Positions 25,260-34,547 of a stretch of 64,000 bases of DNA are shown piece after piece. The notes under the pieces were generated by a model. It saw only the letters and a program-made list of their open reading frames with translations. It ran no database searches and was not told the origin of the DNA. The translations under genes were made by a program, and so were the position numbers. Each line of letters starts with the position of its first letter. Positions within the stretch are counted from its first letter, which is position 1. Origin of the DNA: an uncultured Bradyrhizobium sp. (GTDB taxonomy: Bacteria; Pseudomonadota; Alphaproteobacteria; Rhizobiales; Xanthobacteraceae). The stretch lies in NCBI RefSeq assembly GCF_936943645.1, contig NZ_CAKZJO010000107.1, positions 33,353 to 97,352 of the forward strand, given 5' to 3'.

Positions 25260-26492
25260 TCAGTGGCGGCCCCAGGGACCCATGGGGTTTCCCGCGGGAT
25301 TGCCTGTCGAGGGGGCTGAAGGGCTTGACGCGGGCACGGGCGGCGGACTGGCCGTGCTGCTTGCGTCGCCCCACGGGCCATGCGGCGACGGCGCTGGGCC
25401 GCCCTGCGGCGCGGCTTGCGCCTCGGCTTGTTCCGGCTCGAGATGCTCCGTCTCTTCAGCGAGGTCCGGTAGCGGGCCGGGGTCGTGGCCGCCGGCAAAC
25501 TTGACCAAGGCATCGACCCTGGATTGCACCGAGGGGTGGGTTGCGAACAGATCGGCAAAGCCCTCGCGGGGATTGTCGACGCAGAGCTCCATCACCGCCG
25601 AGGTCGCGCCGGGGAGCTCGCCGCGATTCTCGATCTTGCGCAGCGCCGAGATCATGGCGTCGGGATCTTTCGTCAGCTCGACAGAGCCGGCGTCGGCAAG
25701 ATATTCGCGCGACCGCGACAGAGCGAGCTTGACCACCTGGGACAGCAGCCAGGCCACGACGATCAGCACGATCGCGATGATGATCACGATCACCGCGCCG
25801 CCGCCGGAATTCTTGTTGTCGCTCGACGACGAGGACGACCGCGACGACGAGGACGAGGACCACGAGCCGCCGGAGCCGGAGCTCCAGCTGAAATTCGTGA
25901 ACAGGCGGAAGAACAATTCGCCGAAGAAGCCGACCACGCCGGCGATGATGACGGCGACCACCATCAGCTGCACGTCGCCGTTCTTGATGTGGGTCAGCTC
26001 GTGGCCCAGCACCGCCTCGATCTCCTTGTCGTCGAGCGCATCGAGGAGACCCGTGGTGACGGTGATGGAATATTGCCGGGGATTGAGGCCGGTCGCGAAA
26101 GCGTTCAGCGCCGGGCTCTCCATGATCTTCAGCTTCGGCATGGTGATGCCGCGCGAGATGCAGAGGTTTTCGAGCAGATTGTAGAGCCGCGGCTCTTCCT
26201 TCCGGGTGACGTCGTGGCCGCCGGTCACCGCGTCGATCATCGACTGGTGGAAGAAATAGGCGATCACGATCCAGACCGCCGCCACGACCGTCGCGACGGG
26301 CGCGGCGACTTTCAGGTCCTGGAAGGCATGGCTCAGATAGTAGGCGACCGTGCCGTTGCCGTTGATGACGACTTCGGCGACCAGCGCGCCGGCATAGACC
26401 AGCACATAGACCAGGGCGAACAGGCCGCCCAGCAAGAGCATCGAACGAAACTTGTTCGAGGCGATGTGCGTGTAGAGACCATACGCGGCCAT
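25260..26492 (-). CDS. M48 family membrane metalloprotease (HtpX-like)
   Basis: A 410-residue zinc protease. Membrane helices lie at about residues 18-38, 65-82, 177-192 and 233-252. The zinc site is HELTH (164-168), with Glu263 in SREYLAD as third ligand. A low-complexity Ser-rich loop at about 202-232 (SWSSGSGGSWSSSSSSRSSS and on) interrupts the protein between two membrane helices. The C-terminal 70 residues are rich in Pro, Ala and Gly. It lies 34 bases downstream of a lemA gene on the same strand. LemA plus M48 protease is a recurring pair thought to act in membrane-protein quality control. Confidence 0.9.
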   Translation of the reverse strand: MAAYGLYTHIASNKFRSMLLLGGLFALVYVLVYAGALVAEVVINGNGTVAYYLSHAFQDLKVAAPVATVVAAVWIVIAYFFHQSMIDAVTGGHDVTRKEEPRLYNLLENLCISRGITMPKLKIMESPALNAFATGLNPRQYSITVTTGLLDALDDKEIEAVLGHELTHIKNGDVQLMVVAVIIAGVVGFFGELFFRLFTNFSWSSGSGGSWSSSSSSRSSSSSSDNKNSGGGAVIVIIIAIVLIVVAWLLSQVVKLALSRSREYLADAGSVELTKDPDAMISALRKIENRGELPGATSAVMELCVDNPREGFADLFATHPSVQSRVDALVKFAGGHDPGPLPDLAEETEHLEPEQAEAQAAPQGGPAPSPHGPWGDASSTASPPPVPASSPSAPSTGNPAGNPMGPWGRH

Positions 26493-26526
26493 GACGCGGG
26501 TGCCCTGCCGGCCTATCGGCGTGAGA

Positions 26527-27087
26527 TCAGAACTTCACCTGCGGCGCGGCCTCGACCTCGGTACGGCTCGCGCCGAGATCGAAGAAGTCCTTCTTGGTGA
26601 AGCCGAACATGCCGGCGAACAGGGCGGCGGGCAGCTGCTGGATGCCGGTGTTGTATTCCTGGACCGCGTTGTTGAAGAAGCGGCGGCTCGCCGCGATCTT
26701 GTTCTCGAGGTCGGAGAGCTCGGATGCGAGCTGCTGGAAATTGGCGTTGGCCTTGAGATCCGGATAGGCCTCCGACAGCGCGATCAGCCGGCCGAGCGCG
26801 CCGGAGAGCTGGTTCTCGGCCGCGGACACCTGCGCAGGCCCTTGCGCCGACATTGCCGAATTGCGCGCCTTGATGACGTCGTCGAGCGTGCCACGCTCAT
26901 GCGAGGCATAGCCCTTCACCGTCTCGACGAGGTTCGGGATCAGATCGTGGCGCTGCTTGAGTTGCACGTCGATATCGGCAAAGGCCTGGCCGACGCGCTG
27001 GCTCAGCGCCACCAGGCGGTTGTAGGCGCTGAAGGCCACGAAAGCGAGAACGACGATGACGCCGAGAACGATCCAGCCGGTCGACAT
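26527..27087 (-). CDS. LemA family protein
   Basis: A 186-residue LemA protein with one N-terminal membrane helix (about residues 5-22, GWIVLGVIVVLAFVAFSAYN) and a helical domain. The family core is RLVALSQRVGQAFADIDVQL followed by KQRHDLIPNLVETVKGYASH, with the ENQLSGALGRLIALSEAYPD segment further on. The function is unresolved, but the gene is commonly paired with M48 proteases, as here. It is the promoter-proximal gene of the two-gene operon. Confidence 0.93.
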   Translation of the reverse strand: MSTGWIVLGVIVVLAFVAFSAYNRLVALSQRVGQAFADIDVQLKQRHDLIPNLVETVKGYASHERGTLDDVIKARNSAMSAQGPAQVSAAENQLSGALGRLIALSEAYPDLKANANFQQLASELSDLENKIAASRRFFNNAVQEYNTGIQQLPAALFAGMFGFTKKDFFDLGASRTEVEAAPQVKF

Positions 27088-27224
27088 GGAGAACTCCTGA
27101 AGGGGGAAGAAGGCGGGCCTAGCCTAGACCAAATTGGCGCGGATTGAGAGCCCGGCGCAGAGGGGAGGTAAGACTTGGTCGAATGGGGAGCCGCCCGCGT
27201 TCAAGGCAAAAGCGGGTCGCGAGG

Positions 27225-28202
27225 TTAACTTTCGGCAATGACGGCGTCGCCCCAGCGCCAGCGCCGGGCGCTTGCATAGGCCGCCTTGTCGCGCCGCGGG
27301 ACCTTTGCGAGCTCGATGCCTTGCTCCGTGCAGAGTTTCGCGGTGATCTCGGCCTTGCCGATATCCGGCGGCGCCAACACTCGCGCGGCGCGCGTTGTGG
27401 GCGGGGTGCGGGTCAGCGCGACGTAGATGAAGCGCTCGTCCTCGAACGGCACCTCGGCGCCCTTGATCTGGCGGTGCGCCTGAGAGCGCGGCAGGCGCTG
27501 GTTGAAATGACACCAGTCGGGCGCGACGAGCGGGCACGGCTTTTCGTGCGGGCAGGGCGTGGCGACGTAGGCGCCGGCGGCGATCAATTGCTGGCGCAGG
27601 GCGAGGATGCGGGCATAGCCGGCCGGCGTGCCGGGCTCGATCACGAGCAGCGCGTGGCGCGCTTTGGCCCACATCGCCGCGGCGAGGGCGCGCTGGTCGC
27701 TCTCACTGAGCTCGCCGATGACATAGCTCGCGATCACGAGATCGGCTTGCGTGACCTCGGCGAGGTTGCCGCCGGCATCGCCGGGCAGATAGCGGCACTC
27801 CGCCAATCGCGTGCTGTCGCGCGCCAGTTCGAGCGCGAGCCGGCTGAGCGTGGCGTTGGCGTCGAGCAGGGTGAAATCCTGCAGTGATGGAAACGCTTCC
27901 GCCGCCGCCCAGCTCGCGGTGCCCGGACCGGCGCCCACGTCGAGCAGAGTCTCCGGGGCGAGGTCAGGCGCGATCTCCGTCAGCGCATTGAGGCTCGCGG
28001 CCACCGCCGCGTAGGTCGCGGGCATGCGCGCCAGCGCATAGGCGAGCGCATCGGCCTCGGACTTGATCGTGCCGGAGGTGCCGCCGGCGCGGTAGCTGGT
28101 CGAGATCTTCTGCGAGCGCTGCGCCGCGTCGGTGCGTGAGAAGCCCTGCAGCTTGCCGTCGAGGGCGGCCTTGAGTTCGGCGGGGAGGGTGGGGGAGATC
28201 AT
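27225..28202 (-). CDS. Rsm22-family SAM methyltransferase-like protein (METTL17-like)
   Basis: A 325-residue protein. The SAM-binding motif LLDVGAGPGTASWAAAEAFP is at about residue 86, and a DLVIASYVIGELSES motif IV-like strand follows. A cysteine cluster TPCPHEKPCPLVAPDWCHFN near residue 220 matches the four-cysteine, probably iron-sulfur, site of the Rsm22/METTL17 family. Members associate with the small ribosomal subunit, mostly mitochondrial, and may help assembly rather than methylate. The gene is single, with a palindromic repeat between its 5' end and the 3' end of smc on the same strand. Confidence 0.88.
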   Translation of the reverse strand: MISPTLPAELKAALDGKLQGFSRTDAAQRSQKISTSYRAGGTSGTIKSEADALAYALARMPATYAAVAASLNALTEIAPDLAPETLLDVGAGPGTASWAAAEAFPSLQDFTLLDANATLSRLALELARDSTRLAECRYLPGDAGGNLAEVTQADLVIASYVIGELSESDQRALAAAMWAKARHALLVIEPGTPAGYARILALRQQLIAAGAYVATPCPHEKPCPLVAPDWCHFNQRLPRSQAHRQIKGAEVPFEDERFIYVALTRTPPTTRAARVLAPPDIGKAEITAKLCTEQGIELAKVPRRDKAAYASARRWRWGDAVIAES

Positions 28203-28203
28203 C

Positions 28204-28330
28204 TTCCGCGGTCATGCCCCGCGCAGGCGGGGCATCCAGTAGTCCGAGGCGGTGCCGTCAAATCGAGACGCTGCGGCGTACTGGATCATTCGCCCCAGTG
28301 CGCAATTTTGCGCACAAGGCGGATGATGAC
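28204..28330. repeat. Intergenic repeat (gcggggcatccagta type)
   Basis: ATGCCCCGCGCAGGCGGGGC forms a hairpin near 28213-28233. GGCATCCAGTAGTCCGAGGC and CGGCGTACTGGATCATTCGC form a longer imperfect inversion (ATCCAGTA with TACTGGAT). It fills most of the smc-Rsm22 gap. Confidence 0.65.
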
Positions 28331-28357
28331 ATCGGCGGGGGTGGCGCAACCGCCGCC

Positions 28358-31300
28358 TCACGCCACGTTCTGGTCGAGAATGTCCACCGCTTCGGACAGG
28401 CTCACCGACACCAGCTGCGACACGCCACGCTCGGCCATGGTGACGCCGAACAGACGGTTCATGCGCGCCATGGTGATCGGGTTGTGCGTGATGATGATGA
28501 AGCGCGTGTCGGTCGAGCCGGTCATCTCGTGCAGCAGGTTGCAGTACCGTTCGACGTTGTGGTCGTCGAGCGGCGCGTCGACTTCGTCCAGCACGCAGAT
28601 CGGAGACGGGTTGGTCAGGAACACCGCGAAGATCAGCGCCATCGCGGTCAGGGCCTGTTCGCCGCCCGAGAGCAGCGACAGCGTCTGCGGCTTCTTGCCC
28701 GGCGGCTTGGCGATGATTTCGAGACCGGCTTCCAGCGGATCGTCGCTCTCGATCAGGTGCAGCGCGGCCTCGCCGCCGCCGAACAGCTCGACGAACAGGC
28801 GCTTGAAGTGGTTGTTGACGACCTCGAACGAGGTCAGGAGGCGCTCGCGCGCTTCCTTGTTGAGGCTCTGGATGCCCTGGCGCAGCCGCTTGATGGCTTC
28901 CACGAGGTCGTCGCGTTCGGTGACCAGACCCGTGTGCTGGGTCTCGACCTCGCGCAGCTCTTCCTCGGCGCGCAGATTGACGGCGCCGAGGCGCTCGCGG
29001 TCGCGGCGCATCTTTTCGAGGTCTTCCTCGATGTCGTGCAGCGGCGGCAGCTCGGCACCCGGCTCGAGCTCGGCGAGACCGGCGACGGCCTGCGGCTCGA
29101 CCTCGAGCATGTCGCGGATCTCGCGCTCGATGTCATCGAGCCGGCGACGGGCGCCTTCCATGCGCTCCTCGGCGCGGGCGGTGGCCTCGCGGGCACTGGA
29201 GAGGGCTTCGAGCGTCAGCTTGGCGACGCGGTCTGTTTCCGCCATCGCGCTTTCGGCCGTGGCGAGCGCGTCGGCGGCCATGCGGCGGTCGTTTTCGGCG
29301 TATTCGATCTCGGTGATCAGCGCGCTGCGCTTCTCGGCGAACACGGCCGGCGCGTTCTCGAGCTCGCCGCGCTCGATCGTCAGCTCGGCGATACGGGCCT
29401 GGATGGTGTCGATGTGGGAGGCCGCGCTCTCCTTGCGGTTCGCCCACTCGGTGCGCTCGGCGAGGATCGCCTGCACGCGGCGGTCGGCAAGCTCGGCCTC
29501 GCGGGCCAGCGCCTGCGCTTCGGCACGAACCTGCGCGGCCATGCGGCGGTGGCCCTCGATGTCGCTGCGGACGGCGGCGAGACGGGTCTCGGTGTCCTCG
29601 CTCGACGGCAGCTCGGAGATGCCCGCTTCGGCATATTCATAGGCCGCTTCGGCCTCGGCGCGGTCGGCGGCGAGGCGGCTGTGTGCTTCGGACAGCGTCG
29701 CCTTGCGCGCGGCATGGCGGCTGATCTCGCGCTCGGCATTGGCGTGGCGCTCGCGGGCGACGTTCAGCTCGCGCTGCGCGGCGCGCCAGGCTTCGCGGCT
29801 GGCACCTTCGGTGCTGGCCGCCACCTGCAGCTCGGACTCGGCGTTCTCCAGCGCCTGACGCTTGATCTGCGCGTCGATGCGGGCCTGCTCCAGCTCGTTC
29901 TCGATGTCGACGAGGCGGGCGCGCTCGGCGAGGCGCCGCGCGGCGCCGGTTGGCGCGTGAGCTGCGGCAACGAAGCCGTCCCAACGCCAGACGTCGCCCT
30001 CGGGCGAGACCAGACGCTGGCCGGTCTTGAGCTGCGAGACCAGCTCGGCACCGCGCTCGCGCGGCACCACGCCGATCTGCGCCAGGCGGCGCGTCAGCTC
30101 GGCCGGGGCCTGAACGTGGCTCGCGAGCGGCTCGACGCCTTCGGGCAGGGCCGGATCGTCTTCGGTGTGACCGACATTGGTCCAGCGCATCGGCGCCGAC
30201 GGATCGATCGGCGCATCGAGGTCGTCGCCGAGCGCGGCGCCGATGGCCTTCTCATAGCCCTTGTCGACGGTGATGCCGTCGATGATCGGCGGCCACAGAT
30301 TCTTGGTCTCGCCGTTGAGGATCTTGGAGATGGTGCGCGCTTCGGTTTCGAGCCGCTGTGCGCGCTTGTCGGCCTCGACCAGCGGCGAGCGCGAGGATTC
30401 CAGCGTCTGGCGCGCGGCGACGTGGGCAGCTTCGCTGGCCTGTGCCGCGGCTTCCGAGGCCGCGAGCGTCTCTTCCGCAGTCTCCACCAGAGCAGTCAGC
30501 TCGTCGAGATCGCCGAAACCGCCGGTCGCCTCGGTGAGCTTCTGCTCTTCCGCGGCGACGTTCGCGATCTCCTGGTCGAGCCGGGCGAGCTTGTCGCGAT
30601 GGGTGCGGACGTTGGCTTCGAGCTGGTTGCGCTTCGCGGTGAGGTCGGCGAGCTGCGTGGTGAGCTCGGCGAACTGCGCCTCGGTCTCGGTCAGCACCGC
30701 CTCGGCCTCGCCGACGCGTTCATCGACGCCGGAGCGCTTCTCGACGCGCGACTTGATCTCTTCCTTCAACTCGGCATCTTCGGTGTCGAGCCGCTGCAAC
30801 GCGACGTCGGCGTCCATGGTCTGCTGCTGAGCGCGCGAGATGTCGCCTTCGAACTGGGCGAGACGGCGCTCGAGCTCGGCGACGCGCTCCTTGGCGCGCT
30901 CTTCCTCGCGGTCGAGCAACTCGCGGGCATTGGTCAGGCGCTGAAGGCCTGCTGCGGCGCGCGCTTCGGCATCGCGCAGCGCCGGCATCTCCGCGGCGCG
31001 GATCGCCTGGATGCGGGCCGCTTCGGCCTGGTGCTGGGTGCGTTCGGCCATCTCGCGCACGGCGAGGTCATGGGTCTGGCCGGATTCGTTGACGTCGGCA
31101 TGGGCGCCGATCCAGCGCAGATGAAACAGCGTGGCTTCCGCTTTACGGACCTTCGCCGCGACCTCGCGATAGCGAACGGCCTGGCGGGCCTGCTTCTTCA
31201 AGCCTTCCATCTGGCCGGAGAGCTGGCCGATCACGTCCTCGACGCGGGTGAGGTTGGTCTCAGCGGCCTTCAGCCGCAGCTCGGCCTCGTGACGGCGGGC

Positions 31301-31822
31301 GTGCAGGCCGGCGACACCGGCGGCGTCTTCCAGCACGCGGCGGCGCTGCTCGGGCTTGGCCTGGATGATCTCGCCGATCTTGCCCTGGTGGACGAGCGCG
31401 GGCGAGCGCGCGCCGGTGGCGGCGTCGGCGAACAGGATCTGCACGTCGCGGGCGCGCACGTCGCGGCCGTTGATGCGATAGACCGATCCGGCTTCGCGCT
31501 CGATGCGGCGGGAGATTTCGAGCAGCTGGCTGTCGTTCATCGCCGCGGGCGCGGTGCGATCGGCGTTGTCGATCGTCATCGTCACTTCGGCGTGGTTGCG
31601 CGCAGGACGGTTGCCGGAGCCGGCGAAGATCACCGCGTCCATGTCGGCGGCGCGTAGCGACTTGTAGGAGGTTTCACCCATCGCCCAGCGCAGCGCTTCG
31701 ACGAGATTCGACTTGCCGCAACCGTTGGGCCCGACCACGCCGGTCAGGCCGGGCTCGATGACGAAGTCCGTGGGCTCAACGAAGGACTTGAAGCCGTGAA
31801 GTCGCAGGCGGGTGATTTTCAT
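28358..31822 (-). CDS. smc: Chromosome segregation protein SMC
   Basis: A 1154-residue SMC ATPase. The N-terminal head starts MKITRLRLHGFKSF and holds Walker A GPNGCGKSN. Two long coiled-coil arms flank a hinge at about residues 510-650. The C-terminal head has the signature LSLLSGGEQALTAMALIFAV and Walker B CVLDEVDAPLD. SMC homodimers organise and separate the nucleoid, normally with ScpA and ScpB, which are not in the window. I chose ATG 31822 over a GTG two codons earlier because homologues start MKITRL. The order mutY/DUF721-dsbA-smc is familiar in Rhizobiales, from memory. Confidence 0.97.
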   Translation of the reverse strand: MKITRLRLHGFKSFVEPTDFVIEPGLTGVVGPNGCGKSNLVEALRWAMGETSYKSLRAADMDAVIFAGSGNRPARNHAEVTMTIDNADRTAPAAMNDSQLLEISRRIEREAGSVYRINGRDVRARDVQILFADAATGARSPALVHQGKIGEIIQAKPEQRRRVLEDAAGVAGLHARRHEAELRLKAAETNLTRVEDVIGQLSGQMEGLKKQARQAVRYREVAAKVRKAEATLFHLRWIGAHADVNESGQTHDLAVREMAERTQHQAEAARIQAIRAAEMPALRDAEARAAAGLQRLTNARELLDREEERAKERVAELERRLAQFEGDISRAQQQTMDADVALQRLDTEDAELKEEIKSRVEKRSGVDERVGEAEAVLTETEAQFAELTTQLADLTAKRNQLEANVRTHRDKLARLDQEIANVAAEEQKLTEATGGFGDLDELTALVETAEETLAASEAAAQASEAAHVAARQTLESSRSPLVEADKRAQRLETEARTISKILNGETKNLWPPIIDGITVDKGYEKAIGAALGDDLDAPIDPSAPMRWTNVGHTEDDPALPEGVEPLASHVQAPAELTRRLAQIGVVPRERGAELVSQLKTGQRLVSPEGDVWRWDGFVAAAHAPTGAARRLAERARLVDIENELEQARIDAQIKRQALENAESELQVAASTEGASREAWRAAQRELNVARERHANAEREISRHAARKATLSEAHSRLAADRAEAEAAYEYAEAGISELPSSEDTETRLAAVRSDIEGHRRMAAQVRAEAQALAREAELADRRVQAILAERTEWANRKESAASHIDTIQARIAELTIERGELENAPAVFAEKRSALITEIEYAENDRRMAADALATAESAMAETDRVAKLTLEALSSAREATARAEERMEGARRRLDDIEREIRDMLEVEPQAVAGLAELEPGAELPPLHDIEEDLEKMRRDRERLGAVNLRAEEELREVETQHTGLVTERDDLVEAIKRLRQGIQSLNKEARERLLTSFEVVNNHFKRLFVELFGGGEAALHLIESDDPLEAGLEIIAKPPGKKPQTLSLLSGGEQALTAMALIFAVFLTNPSPICVLDEVDAPLDDHNVERYCNLLHEMTGSTDTRFIIITHNPITMARMNRLFGVTMAERGVSQLVSVSLSEAVDILDQNVA

Positions 31823-32040
31823 AAGCACGCATCTCTGTTGGCAGGCGCGAATCCCCCTGCCGGGACAATACCATGGAAGGCAGTGTCGCTATCCGGGGCG
31901 AGTCGCGCGAGGCGCCTCATGCGGCTGGACAATGGCCGCGGTGCGCCGCGAGGGCAACCGGCGAAAGCCGCTTTTCCCAAGGGATTTATGCCGGGAAAGA
32001 TACGGCTTTCGAGATGCGAATCAGGATCTTGACGAGCGAA

Positions 32041-32697
32041 TCAGCTCTTCAGCAGCGGATTGATCTTCTTGGCGAACTCCTCGAACGAGGCCTCGCCCTT
32101 GATCTTCTCGCCGTTGATGAAGAAGGTCGGCGTCGAATCGACCTTCAGCACGTCGCTGGCGTATTTCTGGTCGGCGGCGATCTTGTCGAGCAGCGCCTGG
32201 TCCTTCAGGCAGGCTTCGACCTGCGCTTGCGTGAGGCCGGCCTGCTTGCCGATCCGCGTCAGGGTCTCGGTGGTGTTCTTCACCACCCAGTCGTTCTGCT
32301 GGCGGAACAGCATGTCGGTGACGGCGAAGTATTTCGGTGCGTCGTCCTTGGCGATGCAGCGCGACAGCATCGAGCCGGCGGCGGCTTTGATGTCGAGCGG
32401 GAACTCGCGGAAGATGTAACGCACCTTGCCGGCGTCGATGTATTCCTTCTTGATCTTCGGGAAGACCTGCTCGTTGAAAGCGGCGCAGTGCGGGCAGGTC
32501 ATCGAGGCGTATTCGGTGATGGTGACGGCGGCGTCCTTGGGGCCGAGCGCCATGTCGGGCAGCGAGACCGGCTTGGCGACGTCGGCGGCCGATTGCGCGA
32601 AGGCCTCCGAGACGAACCGCAGCGGCGAGAGCCCGGCGAGCGCGGCAAGCCCGGTCAGCGACAGCATCGTGGTGAAGGCGCGGCGGGTGATGATCAA
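32041..32697 (-). CDS. DsbA-like periplasmic thiol-disulfide oxidoreductase
   Basis: A 218-residue thioredoxin-fold protein from a TTG at 32697, which has a GGGAG sequence seven bases ahead. The N-terminus IITRRAFTTMLSLTGLAALA is a twin-arginine-like signal, with a likely cleavage after AFA near residue 34. The active site is CPHC at residues 68-71 (EYASMTCPHCAAFNEQVFPK). The cis-Pro loop is DSTPTFFINGE. This matches the DsbA / Com1-like branch often found beside smc in alphaproteobacteria. It should introduce or shuffle disulfides in exported proteins. DUF721 is the next gene upstream on the same strand. Confidence 0.9.
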   Translation of the reverse strand: MIITRRAFTTMLSLTGLAALAGLSPLRFVSEAFAQSAADVAKPVSLPDMALGPKDAAVTITEYASMTCPHCAAFNEQVFPKIKKEYIDAGKVRYIFREFPLDIKAAAGSMLSRCIAKDDAPKYFAVTDMLFRQQNDWVVKNTTETLTRIGKQAGLTQAQVEACLKDQALLDKIAADQKYASDVLKVDSTPTFFINGEKIKGEASFEEFAKKINPLLKS

Positions 32698-32835
32698 GGT
32701 CGGCTCCCGGATTGGTGTGGTCTCGCCCAAGGGCCTGTCGGGGTTCCCGCTCAGGCGGCCTGTCGCTAGCTTGAAACGTGGTTTGAGGCAATGGCGAGCG
32801 GCAGAAACGGGTCCAGATTGGCCGCGAAATAAGGC

Positions 32836-33333
32836 TCAATTTCGCTTGATGGCGGCCCCGAGCCGGGCCAGCGCCGTCTTCAGTTCTTCATCCTCGATCT
32901 TCCCCAGGGTCTCCGCCACCTGGGCGACGCTCTTGGGGTCCGGCGGGCCGGGTCGCCTCCGGGCGCGGGGCCGCGACAGCGGGGCCTGGCGGAAGGCGAG
33001 CTTGCCGACCGCGCTCCAGCCGAAGAAGCGGTTGACCCGCTCCAGGATCACGTCGGCCGAGTGCTGGATCTCCAGCGCCATCGGCCCCTCGACCCGCAGC
33101 ACCAGGGTCGCCGGCTCCTGCGGCTGGCCCTCCACCGGCCGCGGCCACTGCATCTTCAGCGGCTCGGCATGGGCCGCGATCTCGGGCCCGGCAATCTGCG
33201 CCCACCGCGTCACCAGCTCACGCGCCGCAAAGCCCTGCTTGGCATAGGCCTCGGCAAAGACGTCGTCGAGCAGGATCCCGAGCGGCTTGGCGCTGATCGG
33301 GCCGGGTTTGAAGATGGGACCGGATTTGGACAT
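32836..33333 (-). CDS. DUF721 domain-containing protein (DciA-like)
   Basis: A 165-residue protein starting MSKSGPIFKPGPISAKPLGI. The DUF721 core (LLDDVFAEAYAKQGFAAREL, then VTRWAQIAGPEIAAHAEPLK and LVLRVEGPMALEIQHSADVI) is followed by a basic, Pro- and Arg-rich region and a final helical segment. DUF721 proteins resemble DciA, the loader of the replicative helicase in bacteria without DnaC, by a KH-like domain; in alphaproteobacteria the equivalence is an inference. The longer frame up to 33555 has no family character. It is divergent from mutY, with 110 bases between. Confidence 0.85.
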   Translation of the reverse strand: MSKSGPIFKPGPISAKPLGILLDDVFAEAYAKQGFAARELVTRWAQIAGPEIAAHAEPLKMQWPRPVEGQPQEPATLVLRVEGPMALEIQHSADVILERVNRFFGWSAVGKLAFRQAPLSRPRARRRPGPPDPKSVAQVAETLGKIEDEELKTALARLGAAIKRN

Positions 33334-33443
33334 GGGGGGCCTTATAGCATCTCGGGTGAGCCGCCACGAAGAAAGACGTGGATGTCCGCGGCGAGCGCGG
33401 GCATGGCGTGGAGAGATCGGCGTGAGGTCGCTAGAGTGGAGGC

Positions 33444-34541
33444 ATGAGCCCCAGATCCGCCCGCAAGGCCAAGCCGGAACCAGTGCAGTCGGCAGGTTCG
33501 GCCCGTCCCACCTTGCTGCTCTCCTGGTACGACCGCCACCGCCGCCGCCTGCCATGGCGCGCGATGCCCGGCGAGGTGTCGGATCCCTACCGCGTCTGGC
33601 TGTCGGAGATCATGCTGCAGCAGACCACGGTGAAGGCGGTTGGACCCTATTTCGAAAAATTCGTCGCGCGCTGGCCCGATGTGACGGCGCTCGGCAACGC
33701 CTCGCAGGACGACGTGCTCAGGATGTGGGCCGGGCTCGGCTACTATTCGCGTGCGCGCAATCTCCATGCCTGCGCGGTTGCGGTGACGCGCGAGCATGGC
33801 GGCAGCTTTCCGGACACGGAGGAGGGGCTTCGCGCGCTGCCGGGGATCGGGCCGTACACGGCGGCGGCGATCGCGGCGATCGCGTTCGATCGCCACACCA
33901 TGCCTGTCGACGGCAATATCGAGCGCGTGGTGTCGCGCCTGTTTGCGGTCGAGGAGGAACTGCCGCAAGCCAAGCCGCTGATCCAGCAACTGGCATCGAC
34001 ACTGCTTGCCAATTCACGCGCCGGCGACAGCGCGCAGGCACTGATGGATCTCGGCTCTTCGATCTGCACGCCGAAGAAGCCGGCCTGCTCGCTCTGTCCG
34101 TTCACCGAGGATTGCGCGGCGCGTGAGCAAGGCACGCAGGAGACGTTCCCGCGCAAGGCGCCGAAGAAGAGCGGAACGCTGCGACGTGGCGCCGCTTTCG
34201 TGGTGACGCGCGGCGACGAATTGCTGGTCCGCTCGCGGCCGGAAAAAGGTCTGCTCGGCGGCATGACCGAGGTACCAGGCTCGGACTGGCTCGCAGGGCA
34301 GGAGGATTCGGCCGCGGAGCAGCAAGCGCCGGAATTGAAGGGGCTGTCGCGCTGGCAGCGCAGGGTGGGCCTGGTCACCCACGTCTTCACGCATTTTCCG
34401 CTGGAGTTGGTGGTCTACACCGCGAAGGCGAAGGCGCGCGCGCGGGCGCCGGCCGGCATGCGCTGGGTCCCGCTCGCGACGCTGGCCGATGAAGCGCTGC
34501 CGAACGTCATGCGCAAGGTGATTGCGCACGCGCTCGACTAA
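33444..34541 (+). CDS. mutY: A/G-specific adenine DNA glycosylase
   Basis: A 365-residue base-excision repair enzyme that removes adenine paired with 8-oxoguanine. The catalytic Glu55 lies in SEIMLQQTTV. The helix-hairpin-helix is LPGIGPYTAAAI, with the catalytic Asp155 in MPVDGNIERVVSR. The 4Fe-4S ligands are in CTPKKPACSLCPFTEDC (CX6CX2CX5C). The C-terminal 8-oxoG-recognition domain, NUDIX-like, includes GLLGGMTEVPG and the FTHF motif. A Ser/Arg/Lys-rich N-terminal extension of about 20 residues is present. Its stop is six bases from the convergent diguanylate cyclase stop. Confidence 0.96.
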   Translation: MSPRSARKAKPEPVQSAGSARPTLLLSWYDRHRRRLPWRAMPGEVSDPYRVWLSEIMLQQTTVKAVGPYFEKFVARWPDVTALGNASQDDVLRMWAGLGYYSRARNLHACAVAVTREHGGSFPDTEEGLRALPGIGPYTAAAIAAIAFDRHTMPVDGNIERVVSRLFAVEEELPQAKPLIQQLASTLLANSRAGDSAQALMDLGSSICTPKKPACSLCPFTEDCAAREQGTQETFPRKAPKKSGTLRRGAAFVVTRGDELLVRSRPEKGLLGGMTEVPGSDWLAGQEDSAAEQQAPELKGLSRWQRRVGLVTHVFTHFPLELVVYTAKAKARARAPAGMRWVPLATLADEALPNVMRKVIAHALD

Positions 34542-34547
34542 ACCCCG

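Noticed and set aside
27124..27672. Same-strand frame of 182 codons within the Rsm22-type gene
   Set aside because: It is an out-of-frame Arg-rich shadow of the methyltransferase reading frame.
28214..31657. Open frame of 1147 codons on the plus strand, opposite smc
   Set aside because: It is a mirror frame of a GC-rich gene. Low-complexity Arg, Gly and Leu content and full overlap with the well-supported smc rule it out.
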